Source: Sequoia sempervirens
Taxonomy: Eukaryota > Streptophyta > Pinopsida > Cupressales > Cupressaceae
DNA: 64,000 bases
Reading direction: 5' to 3'
NCBI GenBank assembly: GCA_007258455.2
Contig: VDFB02047230.1
Span: 156,930,635-156,994,634, forward strand
Position 1 is the stretch's first letter. Every line of letters begins with the position of its first letter. The translations under genes and the position numbers were made by a program. This document shows positions 34,153-47,589 of this stretch, piece by piece. The notes beneath the pieces were generated by a model that had not been told where the DNA came from, made no database searches, and saw only the letters and a program-made list of their open reading frames with translations.

Positions 34153-36039
34153 CAACAATCAAGGGAAATGTAATAGCAGACCAACTCACAGATGCACCAA
34201 CACAAGCAAAACATTCCCTCATCGATGATTTTCCAAATGAGTCACTTTTCACTCTTGAGATAGGTGATGTATGGAAGATGTACTTTGACGACTCCTATAC
34301 CAATCATGGATTGGGAGCAAGAATACTGTTTGTCACCCTAGAAGGTGACACAATACCGAAATCATTTAGAATTGTATTCCCTTGTACAAACAACATTGCA
34401 AAGTATGAGGCCCTATTAAAGGGATTGCCTATGGTGGTCAAGTGGAAGATCCAAAGTATGTAGGTCTTCAGAGATTCATAGTTAGTCATCAATCAGGTCA
34501 ATGATGACTATGACACAAAGGATGAGAAATTGACTCCCTATAAGAAAATGGTCGACAACTTCAAGCTTTACTTTGTCAACATCACCTTTTGTCATATACC
34601 CCACATACAAAACAAAGCAGTGGATGCCATGGCCACCATCAGATCACTCTTGGACATACCTAACAATGTGTCACAGTACGAGTTCTTAGTGGAACAACTA
34701 TTGGTCCCCACTTTCGATGTCCCATAATCTGAAATGGTTTGTGAACTTCTTGGTCTTGAGTCACCTTGGTACTTAGATACTTATAATTACCTCCATTCCC
34801 AGATTTTACATGATAACTTATCTAATAACCAACGTAAGAACTTTATTCGAAAATCCTCCCGTTATGCCATCATCGGGGATACTTTATACAAACATTCCTT
34901 TGACAATGCCCTACTTCAATGTCTAGATAACACTAAAGCACAAACAACCTTATGTGAAGTGCACCAAGGAATTTATGGGGCTCACTCAAGTGGTCCTACC
35001 TTAGCCAAAAAGATTATGCAGCTAGGATACTATTGGTTGACTATGGAATGGGAAGCATACCGATTTGTCAAAAGATGCAAATAATGTGAAGTTCATGGTG
35101 ATCTTATTCATGCTCCAGCATAGGAACTAAGGCCCATTACTTTGGCTTGCCCTTTGCTCAATGGGGACTTGACCTCCTGGGAAAAATTCACCCCAATTCC
35201 TCAAATGGCCACAAATTCATTATAATTGCCACTGAATACTTTACCAAATGGGTAGAGGCCATCCCCCTTACCTACATCACCGACAACCAAATCACTAAGT
35301 TCATTCTTAATTACATCATTTGTTGCTACATTATTCCATAGTCCATGATCACAAACAATGGTCGTCCCTTCAAAAACCAAGACGTCCATGAATTGTGTGA
35401 ATAATTCCACATCCAACACCATTTTTCCACTCCTTACTACCCGCAGGGCAATGATCAAGCCAAGGCATCCAATAAAACCATCATTAAAATCCTTAAGAAA
35501 ACTATCAATGCCACTGGTTGTGACTGGCACATCCAACTCAACCCTACCTTATGGGCCACATATCAAACTAGCATTCATACTCCCACTGGGGCCACCACAA
35601 TTTCCTTAGTCTTTGGTTCAGAAGCTATTCTCCCCATTGAGGTCAAAGTCCCCTCTCTCTGAGTGTCCATTAAAGGGTTAATCAATGATGAAGAGTATAG
35701 GATATCTAGGCTACATGAGCTAGAATTATTGGATGAGTGAAGACATAAAGCAATGACTCACTTACAAGCATATCAAAACTCTCTTTGTAGAAGTTACAAC
35801 AAGAGGGTCATGGTCAGACATTTCAACATTGACGACCTAGTACTAATGTAGAATCCTAAAAACTAGGAAGAACGAGATAAACCTGGTAAGTTTGAGCCTA
35901 GCTGGCTAGACCCTAATGTCATCACAATTTCCTTTGGTTTTGGTGCATATCATTTGTCTACTCCAGAGGGGGAACCATTATTTGAGCCTATAAATAGATT
36001 GCACCTATGCAAGTTTTACACATATCTTCAAAAATATTA
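34153..36039 (+). pseudogene. Tat-lineage Ty3/gypsy pol: archaeal-type RNase H plus integrase
   Basis: It starts inside pol at the gap edge. In order: the end of the region after classical RNase H (IADQLTDAP); an archaeal-type RNase H (about 34270-34665: WKMYFDDS, TNNIAKYEALLKG, DS-stop-LVINQV, NKAVDAMATI); a linker; the integrase zinc-binding domain (HQGIYGAHSSGPTLAKKI ... RCK-stop-C, about 34955-35090); the integrase core (WGLDLLGKI ... TNNGRPF ... GNDQAKASNK, about 35150-35530); and a C-terminal domain ending KFYTYLQKY at about 36039. RNase H directly before integrase is the normal Tat order. Many in-frame TAG, TAA and TGA codons and one frameshift near 35120 kill it. The RNase H Glu and the integrase second Asp and Glu are replaced by Lys, Asn and Lys, each explicable as G to A. 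Confidence 0.88.
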
Positions 36040-38010
36040 GTCAAAACCGCAAAAAACAAAAACAAAAAAATAGTAAAGAGAAATAATCCATTCAATAATG
36101 AAAACGATTTCAATGGCGCTTTGGATAAGTACCATGGTGAAAACCTAGAAAACAGGCACCATGTGTAAACAATCTTCACTCTGTCGTCTATTATCACTTC
36201 ACAGGGTCTTTTCACCTTCACCCATATTCCTCTAACTATCTCTCCTTCATTCTGTGACACCCACAATGACAGTAGTTGCTAGTCCTATGGATTGAGATTA
36301 GTTGACGCTGACAACATACTGCACAATCATTCTTACCATCCAATCCCACACAGTACTTGACCAGGGGAAAATACAATACACCCATTCTTGGTGGAGTAAA
36401 CCCCTAGATCTTCAAGACCTAGCACACTTGGAAATACAAAAAACATTTAGAAAACATGTCAAAAACACAAAAACATTTGAAAAATGTCAAAATTCCAAAA
36501 AATCCAAATAATCAGGAAAATAAGAAAATGAAATCAATGTCTATCGTGTCATTCTTTGTCATTTTCAAACTATGTTGCCTCTATGATTGGACATAGGTAA
36601 GGCCATCTATTGACGTGCCCCCGAGGAATTAGGTCAGTCTTTTTAGGTTTGTCAACATAAAATCATGACTCAATCCTTAGTCAATAAGAAAAATTCATTG
36701 GTCATGTCGAACTATGAGGTCTCTGTGTGTATAAAGTAGGCAATACCATCAATCGATGAGCCCCTGAGGCCACACTAGGTCAGTCCATTAGGGTTCATCA
36801 CATTCACTATCACACACGTCAGATATCTTCAAATAAAACAAATATTTTTCAGTCAATCCTGTCAGTCAAATTTTGGTCGACCTACGTGGTCTCTGCATGT
36901 ACAACATAGGCAAGGCTTAACAATCCCTGAGGCCTTAGATGTCAATCCTCTTAGGGTTTTTCCATGTTAGTCATATCACATGATCATACAACAAACGAAT
37001 CGAACACAAGGTCACAAAATGATGCACAATCAAACCAATTTATTCAAGATATGTCTTTCCTAAATCAACATCAAATCAATCAAATTAGTCATGTAAGAGT
37101 CTTCAAGATGTGTCCTTGATGTAAGACTCTTTTTTATCAACCAATTTATTCAGGATGTCTTTCCTACATCAACATCAAATTAATCAATTCAATCATTTAA
37201 GAGCCTTCAAGATGTGTCCTTGACGTCAGACTCATTTTTGTCGACCAATTTATTCATGATATGTCTTTCCTGAATCAACATCAAAATCTATCAAATCAAT
37301 CATTTAAGAGCCTTCAAGATGTGTCCTTCTTGACGTCAAACTCTTTCCTGTCAACTACGGGTCTTCAAGATGTGTCCTTCTTGACGCCAGACCTTGTCAT
37401 GTCATCTATTCAGGATGTGTCCTTCCTGAATGTCAACCTTGGCAATAATCAAATTTGACATTTCAATCTTCTTTAGGATGTGTCCTTCCTAAATAATCAC
37501 CAGTCAGTGTCATCATCACCAAGTCAACCTTGGAAAACAAACAAAGATTTCATACACATGTCTTGACAAGCATTTTTTATTTATTTTTTAATGATTTGAT
37601 ATGACCATGTAACTAGCCACCTCAACGATATCCTATGATGGATTTAGAGGAGCGACAATGTTACATGAGCATATCTTGCTTTTTGACTGATTCTCTTATC
37701 TTTTTGAAATTGTCATGTCACTAGCCACCTTAAGGATGTCCTGGCAATAGGATTTAGAGGAGCAATGGTGTGTCATGATAATTGTCTTGTCTTTTCAAAG
37801 CTGTCACGTCACTAGCCACCTCAAGGATGTCCTAGCTATAGGATTTAGAGGAGAAATGACGTTCCATGACACATTTTATATGGATTGTTGTTTGTGGTTT
37901 GTCTTGACAAAAAGACTGGGAACAATTGGGTTCCTAAGTATGAGTCACGACAATCCTTGTATATGACTATTTTTTTTCAAAAAATGCATGACATTGCACA
38001 TTATTGGTCT
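36040..38010 (+). repeat. Tandem-repeat-rich 3' region of the Tat element
   Basis: Downstream of pol three repeat families follow one another. About 36570-36960: three units of about 150-170 bp sharing GAGGTCTCTGTGTGTA, TAGGCAA and CCCTGAGGCC-TAGGTCAGTC. About 37060-37490: units of 50-100 bp built on TTCAAGATGTGTCCTTCTTG. About 37600-37880: three units of about 90-110 bp sharing CACTAGCCACCTCAAGGATG and ATAGGATTTAGAGGAG. Hypervariable tandem repeats in the 3' untranslated region are known for Tat/Ogre elements. The region is cut at 38010 by insertion of the next element and resumes at 59383. Confidence 0.75.
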
Positions 38011-41000
38011 TGTTACTTGATTTTTAGCTTTTAGCTAAAATCAGGTAACCTAGTGTTTGTTATTTTCATGTTGTTTAAACATTTAAAGATAAACCATAAA
38101 ACTGCTAGTTCCAATATGCAGGAAGGAGTGATTGTTAAGTAAATCAGATTACATTTTGTCATTTCAGTGGTGCATTACAACAAATGAGAAGAGAATCATG
38201 TATTCAAATGTAATTTCTTTTATTGATAATCATTAAGGTACATGTCCCTCACAAGCCAAGGGAATAGCTCTCTTATTCAATGAAAATATGAAACAACTCA
38301 TACATGAATAAGTAGAATGAAACAAGAGAATGTGCATGTAAGAATGGAACCAGTCATTGCATGTGAATGACTGGTTACAAGTCGTCTATTGTCATGTTGT
38401 TGCTACCTTGAACCACTTGTTTCCCTCCTAGCTACGTAGCGCTCCTCACACTACATTTGAAGAAAACATGATGTTAGAGTGAAGCTCCAAGCAATGAAAG
38501 ATTCAATCCTTGCATACACACCTACCTATGCATGTATAAACTGATCCATAAATGCATTAAACAAAAACATCCAACATATGCATTTATTTTCTAACTATTT
38601 TGTTCATGTGCAGATTTAGGACATGTATGATTATTGTTTCATTATCAGATCAAATACAACATGTGGGGTAAATGTTGCTCCAACGAGGGTAGAGCTCAGC
38701 ATGCTTTGAAATAAAATGAAATTGAGCAACTTGATCAAAGATTTATCTCTTATCAATGCATTAAATCAATATGGAATCACACTAGTTGACCAACTTTCAA
38801 TATCAAATTCAAAAGATGCAATATACTGTATTGATATTTCTTTCAATCTTTTTAAGTGGACCATTGATCCATTCTATGAAAATAAGTGATTTTGGAGATG
38901 CATCAAGTGTCTTCATAGATGCATCAAGTTCAATTATGCATCTTCTAAACAATGAGGAAGCATTTGAAGTTGTTGTCAATCCCCTCACCGTAACCCTATG
39001 GGGCAGTCACATATCACAAAGGAAAGTGAGCTGTTAGGTCACCCACATATGTGATAGGTGGCTGTCCAACAAATTTACAATGAGGAAACTATGTGTATTT
39101 GTTACACATAACACAAACAAGAGCAATGGCTGAATCAATATCATGGTACAAGTACATAAAGACAATAATCACAAAGGTATATGCTACAAGACAGCCATGA
39201 AGGTTAGGACAACAATAATGAATGAGGCAACATAGGTTGATCAAAGGATTTTAGGGTAATAAACAAAGGCAACAAAACTCTAGTTTCCCATGCATAAGTG
39301 AATGACACCAATGTCAAAGAAATGAATGCCAAGAGACAAGCTTAGGTTGCACAAGGCTTTATTCAAGGCCTTCTCAATCAAACATTAGACAAGAAATGTT
39401 GCCATATCACCTTCAATGCATGATGTTTGAAGGAAAAGCACAAAAGGCAAAGACATTCAAGAAACATCAACTCTAGTTGACATAGATATGTGCATATCAT
39501 GAATATGTCATTATAAGAGGTTTATGACAACAATGGAACCCTCATATGATGTGATCACTTCTAATGGAATGGTCATGTGCATTGGCAAGAGAAAATGGGC
39601 TTAAGGGTAAGTTAACAATTCAATGTGTAAATAATGGGTAGTGCATCAACAAAGTCAGTATCATACTGAGGTAGTAGTTGTGGAGCAACAATATCATGTA
39701 GAACAAAGAGTATTAAGTCTTCACAGTGCTCCTGTAGCAGTGGAATATGGGTATTAGGCCTAAAGAATTTCAATGAACATTAATGATGGTTTCCAATTGT
39801 ACACTTACCTAATGGAGGTCACCATTCTAATGCAAGAGGAAGAAACATATGCTCTATTTTGAAATACTTTGTGACTTTCATGGTGATAGAAATAAATTGT
39901 GCATTGTAAAGAGATATTGGCAACAAGTCAGTATAACTAGTTTGTTTTGGATGTATGGTCTATGCATCATAACCTTGTATGAGAATTGGAGCAACAGTTC
40001 AATCCAGAGGCACATGAGGTGTCATTGTTAACATAGGCATTAAATATCATGCTTCCAGCAATAAGTGATTGATGAGCAAAGATAAATTAAATACAGTGTT
40101 ATTGATGCATCATTAAAAGACAGTGACACTGCACCAGAAAAATGTTGTCTATGTGATCTCATACAAGCTACATAGCAATCCTAAGAGGGTAAATGAGACA
40201 ACAATGCAATACTCTCATGAATAGGAACAACAACAATGCATACCGGCATCATGCTACAACACACCAATATGCAATGCAAGTATATGGCAGTCTTGTCTAA
40301 GGAAAAGTGAGAAGGTGCATGATCATGAAAATGAGTTCCACTTTATTGTGCATTACATGAAAGGAAAAGAAGCTTCAGCCTTCAACCTCTGTCATCATTG
40401 AAGTAGTAGATGAAAACTTATAGATGGAATAAGTATGGGATATGGAAGCATTGGTATTATAAAGTCATGTCTCAAATTTGCATTGAGAGTGTAAGTTGCT
40501 GAAGTCTGAGAAAATAAGTAAAACCATACAATGATAATTCAAATAGAGATTCATTCATACCTTATCTGTCTCAAATAGCCAACAATGGAAACATGAATAT
40601 TTTGGCAGTCACATGACATGTCATGACAAATAGATGGTGGATCACAACAAGGAAGGACTAGGTCCATATGCTACAGAGCATATTGCAAGGGACTGTATTG
40701 TCTTATGGGGATAGGCATTTGTCACTGGTTGAGTGAATATGTGAAACCCAGATACAGGACTTTAGGGGTACAAACTTTCATCTTAGGTGCCTAAACAAAG
40801 CATGTGTCTTAAACATTCAAGTCTGAAGGACAACAAGCAAAGGAGTTTCATTTGTCAAATGTCACTTTTTCAAAAGGCTTGGGATACATTGTGAATGGTA
40901 TGCTCACCAATATCAACAAAATAGTCCTAAAACAATGTGAAAAACAAAAATGCACTAAGGACCCACTTAAGTAGGGCTTTTTCTCATTTGATATTGGAGG

Positions 41001-43997
41001 GTATTTCATTATAAAAAGAACTAAAAGTTCTTTATTGCACAAAAAGAAGTAGGGTAATCACTACATTTTCATAAAATAGTAAAAGGCAAGTTATTCACGG
41101 TGACCAAACCCATTTTGGGGTTTTTCTCTCAAAAAGATTCTACAGAAATGAAACATGTTATAGAAAATCTAGTTAAATTCCTTATAAAGGACACATTTTG
41201 TTGCAGGCTAAGGTTTCCAGTGTACCCATATGGTGCAATGACATTTCCTCATTTTGCACAAAATCTGGAAGTTGTTTCTTCAAATTGAAAACATTACCCA
41301 TCTTTGTTTGTTACAAATATGTGAAGAAAATAACAATTTGATAGACATGCTACAAGAGCTAAAAAAAAAAAAAAAGGCCATTATGCATTATGACAGGTCA
41401 TGGTGAGCAGTGGCCTTTTTCTGCAAATATGAAAAAACACACTTGGGGTTTCGATAAAATGGAGCAACATTGTTTTTTTTGTACAAGAAAATGAAATGAA
41501 CTTGCAAAGAATCCACTATATTTTGAAAAAATCTGATCTTTGTAGAAAAAATCCAGTGACCCATGTGGGTTTTTTAGTAATAGTGGAAGAATTTATCAAA
41601 ATGCATTCTACAAGAGACCTAAGCAGGGTTTTATTTTTTAAAATGCAGAAATAGACAGAAAATCACAAATGCAAGAAGACCCAATTTACATAATGAGGGT
41701 TGAGCCACATCTTGGCTTTTTCTTTTTCTATTTCCTAGAAACCCATATGGGCTATTAACTTTATCAATGTTTGTGAAATACAAGAAGGAAAACAAAAAAA
41801 ACATGAGGGTTAAGAGAGAAATGAGTAGAAACTTTTTTTTCTATTCATGGCCGCAACCAGTAAGTCTTTTCCTTAAGGAAAACAACAAAAACACAATAGG
41901 GTATCGTTATTTTCAAATGCAGAATGAAGACAAGCACTTTGTGCTTCATGGTCAACTAGAAACAAAAGAAAATATAGCTTTCTTTTGCTAAAAACCAAAA
42001 TGGAGGAGCTGATTCGAATCACCTGGAGGTTTCTCACAAGTTTTGCAAAACTTTCAACCTTGTGCTTCTAAAAAGCTTCATTGAGTTCTCATTGCAACTG
42101 TCAACAAGAAGAGCAATAACAAGAAAGTAGAAATGAACCAACAATGGTCAGAATCCTCTACAGGCTACGGCCGTTAAACTTAGAATGGCCTTCAAATGAT
42201 ACGAAAAAACCAAGTTTTGATGCAAAAAGGGGAATTTACCTTGTTCTCCACTATTTCCATCAAAAAGTCACCATAAAAACCAGTCAGAATATCCATATTT
42301 TGTGTGTGCAATTGAAACCCTGTGGCGGCAGCATCATTTTCTCCAGAATGTTCAATGACCAAATGATGATGTTTTCTCATCATTTTGGTGTTTTGTTATT
42401 TAGGATTTGTCCCTTGAGTGCTGATGGGATTTTTTGTTCCATGTTTTAAAAATTGAAGCATGTGTTAAATGCAATGGGGGGGCTGAAAATTGACTTATTA
42501 ACTTAGGCATGTTATGCCTTAAGTATTCCCTTTTGATTCAAAATCAAGCCAAGTCCTAAGTCCTCAATAATATAACATATGGGTGGGTCAATACAACACA
42601 TGTGATGCCCTATTCTTTTTAATCAACATCATGTGACTTGGAATATACTTTCCAAGAGATTTGGAGGTTGGCCATATTGGCCAAGTATTTTGGAGCTTGT
42701 GATGCCTTTTGCAAACCAATGAATATTTCCATGTGTTGAGTGATGCAAAATGTGGTGAGTTAGTAGTCCATGCCTTGGAGACTTTTATAAACTTTCAGCC
42801 ATATCATCATATGTTTGCATTGATTTTCAATGTTGGAATATCATGTAAGTAATTTGAAAATCACTTTCAGTTGCTTTTCAAATGCAAATGTAATGCATTT
42901 TAATGGTGGGGCCCTTTAAATTGAGCTTAATTGTAAAGTGATTTACTAAGTGGTGTTTTATAAGTCACTTAACAAAATCACTATCTTTAATGCTTTGAAA
43001 AGCCATGTGTTCTAAAAAACACACATATTGCATGATGGGGAATGTGGTCAAAATTTTTAAGAGGATCAATGATGACTTGCAAAAGTGTGGGAAGTGTGAG
43101 ATACTATTTTGACTGATTTTGGTGAAGAGGGAGGCCGGCTGGAGGCATTTTTGTCACACTTTTGGGATGGCTATTGACTTAGCTTGTTTTTTCTCCATGT
43201 AGAGGACATTTTGGAGACTTCTAGAAGGTTCTTTTGGGGCCATTTTTGTTTTATCCGAGGAGAATCTTCTAGAAACACTAGTGTGGGATTTTTGGTGGGT
43301 GTTGGTTAAGTATGTTCATTTTCAACATTTTAGGGAGTTCTTTCTTTTTCCAGTTGAAGGATAGCTTTCTTTTCTTGGAGTTGTTTTTCATGGAGTTGCA
43401 TTGTAACTCAGATAGGCCTATTATACAGTAAGCACTTTGAATTAATTTATTGGAGTATTATACCTTCTCTCTTCATGTTTATGGTGTGTCATTAATGGTT
43501 GATCAGTCTTTTTATGAAAAGTCATTTTACTTAGAAGCTTGTCCCATGTTTCATGCATCCATTTGATAGAAAATGCAAGTTTACAGGTTATAAACTTTGT
43601 TGTTTAATGGTGTTATTGATTGTGAAGTCTATTTTTCCTTTTTAAAAACATTGTTACAAACCTCTTTATAAATTAATGATGTGAACTGTATTGGAAAGGG
43701 AGTAGTGTGAGTTGGATTTTAAATATTGATTTGAATGTGCAAGGCTATTAGCAGGTCCAGGTTTTTGGTGTACCACCTTAGTTTCTTTCTATATTAGGTT
43801 TATTTTATGTAATTTCTTACCCTTAGCTCAGATTTTAAAGTAGTTAGGTGGCATGAAAAAGGGGAAGCAAGCCCTTATCACTAGAGGTTTGCTTTCAAAC
43901 AGGTCACCTACAACTTGAAAGTAGTCCAATGTTGGTCCAAATCTGCTAAGTGCAATTAAAAGCTTAGCAAACAGGGTGCAAATTTGGTGTTCTAATA
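38011..43997 (+). repeat. 5' LTR, 5987 bp
   Basis: Direct repeat partner of 50604-59377. It begins with a hairpin and ends TTTGGTGTTCTAATA. No protein is supported. Frames such as 41100-41288, 41767-41991 and 42144-42449 have counterparts in the 3' LTR only because the LTRs are copies. Near 38880-38955 it has short internal repeats of AGATGCATCAAGT. Confidence 0.93.
38012..38049 (+). other. Hairpin at the 5' edge of the 5' LTR
   Basis: GTTACTTGATTTTTAGC pairs with GCTAAAATCAGGTAAC around a 5-base loop (TTTTA), with one bulged T and one T-G wobble: 16 pairs starting at the second base of the LTR. Confidence 0.75.
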
Positions 43998-44001
43998 GTT
44001 T

Positions 44002-44019
44002 TGGCATGCTCGGTGGGAC
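44002..44019 (+). promoter_or_regulatory. Primer-binding-site candidate
   Basis: TGGCATGCTCGGTGGGAC begins four bases after the 5' LTR. It starts with TGG, complementary to a tRNA CCA end. I could not assign the tRNA; it is not the common initiator-Met site. Confidence 0.55.
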
Positions 44020-44339
44020 TTCTAGTCATTTCAGACTAGAAAAACACATTATTTGTTGGTTTTGATATGCTGCTAACAGTATTTTTATCCTTTTAAAAGT
44101 CACACCAATATATCTGGCAGCTCTGAAGGTGAAATTTATGATAGATCAGTGTTGTAACAACTTATGAAACAAATTTAGACAAGGGGAAACTCTATCCCAT
44201 TAGAATATTTGCAAATTTCACCACCCCATAGGAGAGGTAGACCAATAAGGAAGGTTTTTTTTTGTCAAGAAAAATAGTTTCAACTCCACCAGTAGTGAGA
44301 TTTTTCAGCCCAGTAAGATAGAAGAACTTGGTACCAAAC

Positions 44340-46408
44340 ATGGTTGTTCCAAGAAACCAAGTTTTTGTGCCATTCAATGGTGGCAGCCCACTTCAATTAG
44401 CCCAACTTGACGATATTCCAGTGGCTGCTCTCAAGAGTGTGCCATATTATTTAGGTGAAGATCAAACTACACTGGTTGAACATAATAACGACATCTCAAA
44501 TTTGTGCTCGGTGCATCATATAACTCAAGAAAATATTTCCTTGAGATTGTTAGTAGCATCATTTAGAGGTAAAGCACTCCAATGGTTCAGGAGTTTGGCA
44601 TTCAATTCCATTCGAACATGGGATGAATTGGGAGAAGTAATTTGTAAGCAGTTTGAAGACAAGTATGATAACTTGTCATTGGTGGAGCAACTGACTCACA
44701 TTAAACGGGCTCCTCACGAACAAATGACGGATTTCAATTTCTGTTTCCAAAGAACGTGGGACAGAATTCTGGGCACTACAAGGCCTCCAGCTGAGTATGC
44801 ATTTCTCTATTTTTTGAGAGCTTTAAATAGTGAGGTTGTTGTTTTAATACAATCTATGGGCGGAAATACTTTACCAGTAGCTTATGATATAGTTGTAAGA
44901 GCAGAAAATAGCCTGATACAAGCTAGAAGGATTGCCCCTAGGCCTCCCATGCCATTTTTTCCTGATATTCATCCTCCTACAACTTTTCCACCACCTCAAT
45001 TAACCCCTTTACCAACTACTCTTAACACAAAAATTGCTTCCCAAGGACCATCTCAGGAGCTGCAGGAAATTACAAGCAGCCAACAGAAGATTGAAAATTT
45101 TCTTCAGACCTTTGGCAACAAACTTGTAACCCTTAAAAAGAAGCAATTTCAAGGTTTCAAGCCTTGGCAGCCTCAAAACCAAGGTCAAGGATAGCAATTT
45201 CAAACTAATAAGCAACCATATCAGGGAAATTTTCAAGGTGCACAAAAAAAAAATTATTTGAGGCCATTTCAGCCATATAATCTAGTTCCGATCAGTGCAA
45301 CCAGAGACATGGTACCAACTCAAAATAACCTTGCAGCAAAATATGACTGGTGTTATCCTTGCAACCAGGCCCATAATCAAACTACATGTTTGATTGGTGT
45401 AATGAATCAAGCATTGATGGTTCAAAATGTCTCAAGTGTGCAGGACATGCCTAATGGTGAATCATCCCAACATCAGGAGCTCCCTGCAAGTGACACAACT
45501 CTCTTGAATTGGAAAGGAGAGGAGTTTTGTGGAGTAAACAGTGATAGCTCTCCGATAGCAGCCAACACCCAAGCCAAAAAAAGAGCCCTCAAGATTGGAC
45601 AAGCAACAAATAAAGACAAGGAAGTTGTTGGACCTTCCAATCCTCATATAACACACATTTTGTAGAGAAATTCACAAGGCATCGGTGGTGGACAGCTTGG
45701 GAATCAACCCCAACCCGCCCACTTGCAGACAGACCCTGCTGCTGCAAAGACCCATCAAAAGGTAAACGTTGTCACACCCTTCAACATTATTGAATCCATG
45801 AAATAGATGAATATGAATATGTCAATGTGGGATTCCCTGTCTATTCCTAGTCAAAAGGACTTGTTGCAATCTGCCTTAGCTAAAGTAGGTGTTTCAAATG
45901 ATATACCATCAAGTCAACCCAAGGTTGTCTTGACAAATACACCTCAAGATAGCAGTAAACATCCAAGTAAGGATGTCAAGCCACCCCCATTTTATGTGTC
46001 CTTGATAATAGGAGATAAACTAGTTCACAATTGCATGGTGATTCAGGGGACTTGTTGCAATCTACCTTAGCTAAAGTAGGTGTTTCAAATGATATACCAT
46101 CAAGTCAACCCAAGGTTGTCTTGACAAATACACCTCAAGATAGCAGTAAACATCCAAGTAAGGATGTCAAGCCACCCCCATTTTATGTGTCCTTGATAAT
46201 AGGAGATAAACTAGTTCACAATTGCATGGTGGATTCAGGGGTAGGTAGTTTTGTCATGCCCAAACAGATTGCTGATAAGTTAGGACTGAAGTATCAACCT
46301 CTTGAGAAGGGAGTTGTGCAATTAGATGGGACAGCCATCAATACTGTAGGTGTTATCAAGGGTTTAAGCCTTACCCTACATGCTTGCCCCAATTTCTCCA
46401 TTCCCTAA
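44340..46408 (+). pseudogene. gag and protease region of the 21.4-kb element
   Basis: ATG at 44340; an in-frame TAG lies 21 bases upstream. Residues about 55-170 form the retrotransposon gag domain (ASFRGKALQWFRSLAF ... TWDELGEVICKQFEDKY). A Pro-rich stretch and Gln-rich tail follow, then a zinc-knuckle variant C-x2-C-x3-H-x4-C (WCYPCNQAHNQTTC, near 45345-45390). The frame is constant from 44340 to about 46048 apart from TAG stops at 45192, 45663 and 45804. A 191-bp tandem duplication then shifts it. In the second copy the retropepsin signature VDSGVGSFVMPK appears (DSG at 46232-46240), followed by KLGL. Gag would form the particle and the protease would process the polyprotein. Confidence 0.88.
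45858..46240 (+). repeat. 191-bp tandem duplication within the protease region
   Basis: Copy 1 starts at 45858 and copy 2 at 46049. The copies differ at one substitution (CTGCC to CTACC) and one deleted G near the end of copy 1. Because 191 is not a multiple of three, the junction breaks the reading frame. The near identity makes it much younger than the element. Confidence 0.95.
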
Positions 46409-46507
46409 GACATCTCTGTTATTGACTTACCTTCACATTTTTCTTTATGTCTATCAAGGGATTTCACTACCAAAATAGGAGGTTATTTTTCATTAGATTG
46501 GTCCCAT

Positions 46508-47509
46508 ATGTTGTTCAGAATGAGATATGGGACTAAAGTAATCATCAAATCTACGCAACTTGCTAAGGATCACATTGAACCATATGTTCCAAGTGTTGTT
46601 AATGCTAATTGTACTATTTTTAGTGATGATGAACTTGTTGTTGCTCAAGAGCTGCAAGCAGAAAGTATACTAGATGCACTGCTAAGTGAGTGGACAGCAA
46701 AGAATATTATTGATAGCCCAAATGATAACATTGAGGAAACTGGTTTGGGTATTTATGTTCTGCACGAACCTAATTCAATGATTCCAAACCTTGAAAAGGA
46801 GGTGGGACAACAATCAAATCAGCAAGGCAGAGTATGGAATATGTTCTTTGATAGTTCTCGAAGCAAGAATGGTGTTGGTGGGGGTGCAATTCTTGTGTCC
46901 CCACAAGGTGAAAAATACTACTCTGCTTTCATATTTTCCTTCTCTTGTACTAACAACACTGCTTAATACAAAGGTCTGATTCAAGGCTTGGAATGGGAAT
47001 GAAAAAGAGGAATTGGTTGCTCGCAAGTGCATGGTGACAGTGAATTGATCATCAATGAGGTGAGAGGTTTTCATGTCACTAAGAATGATGTCTTAAAATC
47101 CTAAAAACATAGGGTGTGGGATATGATAGAAGAGTTTGACGCTTTCAATCTGATTTCTATTCCTAGGGATCAAAATAAGCATGTTGATAGATTGGCTACC
47201 ATAGGTGCTCAGGTTGATATTCCAAGTGAAATTAGGAAGGAAAAGTTGCAGCCATATGTTAAAATAGTTATCAAACCTTCTATTCCGGATAATAATGTTC
47301 ATTGGAAAGTCTTTGAAAGTGATGAACATGTTTTTAGCTTCATGCTGCAAGAAGATGAATTTGCAGCAGTCAACCAAGAGAAGCTCAAACAACAATATGA
47401 TGATCAGATCATCCAATTGAAGTCTAACAAACTGCCCAAGGGTCTAGTCACCTTGGAATCCATTTTCAGCACAGATGACCAACTAAAAAAGAGTAAAACC
47501 AGCATGTAG
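46508..47509 (+). pseudogene. Archaeal-type RNase H located upstream of RT
   Basis: The same frame as the second protease copy continues after stops. From about 46829 it reads VWNMFFDSSRSKNGVGGGAI (first catalytic Asp), TNNTA-stop-YKGLIQGLEW (the Glu position is now TAA), QVHGDSELIINEVRG (Asp), an arm with KHRVWDMIEEF, and NKHVDRLATIGA (last Asp), ending near 47224. This is the archaeal-type RNase H of Tat retrotransposons, which would remove RNA from RNA:DNA hybrids. A conserved-looking linker follows (about 47225-47500; PSIPDNN, LPKGLVTLES). Its position between protease and RT is unusual, since the usual place is between classical RNase H and integrase. In-frame stops at about 46964, 47000 and 47102 inactivate it. 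Confidence 0.85.
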
Positions 47510-47589
47510 GTCAAAGAAGAATACTATGAGGAGCTTGAAATCTTCAAAGGTAAGCTCCTCAAAGTAGGAAAAAAATTTCACCTACAGAT

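Noticed and set aside
36570..37500. A CRISPR-like array, because of short repeats with spacers.
   Set aside because: Repeats are degenerate, spacing is irregular and the context is a plant retrotransposon; these are Tat 3' tandem repeats.
41100..42449. Frames conserved between the two LTRs (for example 41100-41288 and 56463-56690), suggesting LTR-encoded proteins.
   Set aside because: The LTRs are copies of each other, so shared frames are expected. They are short, without motifs, and several are broken in one copy.
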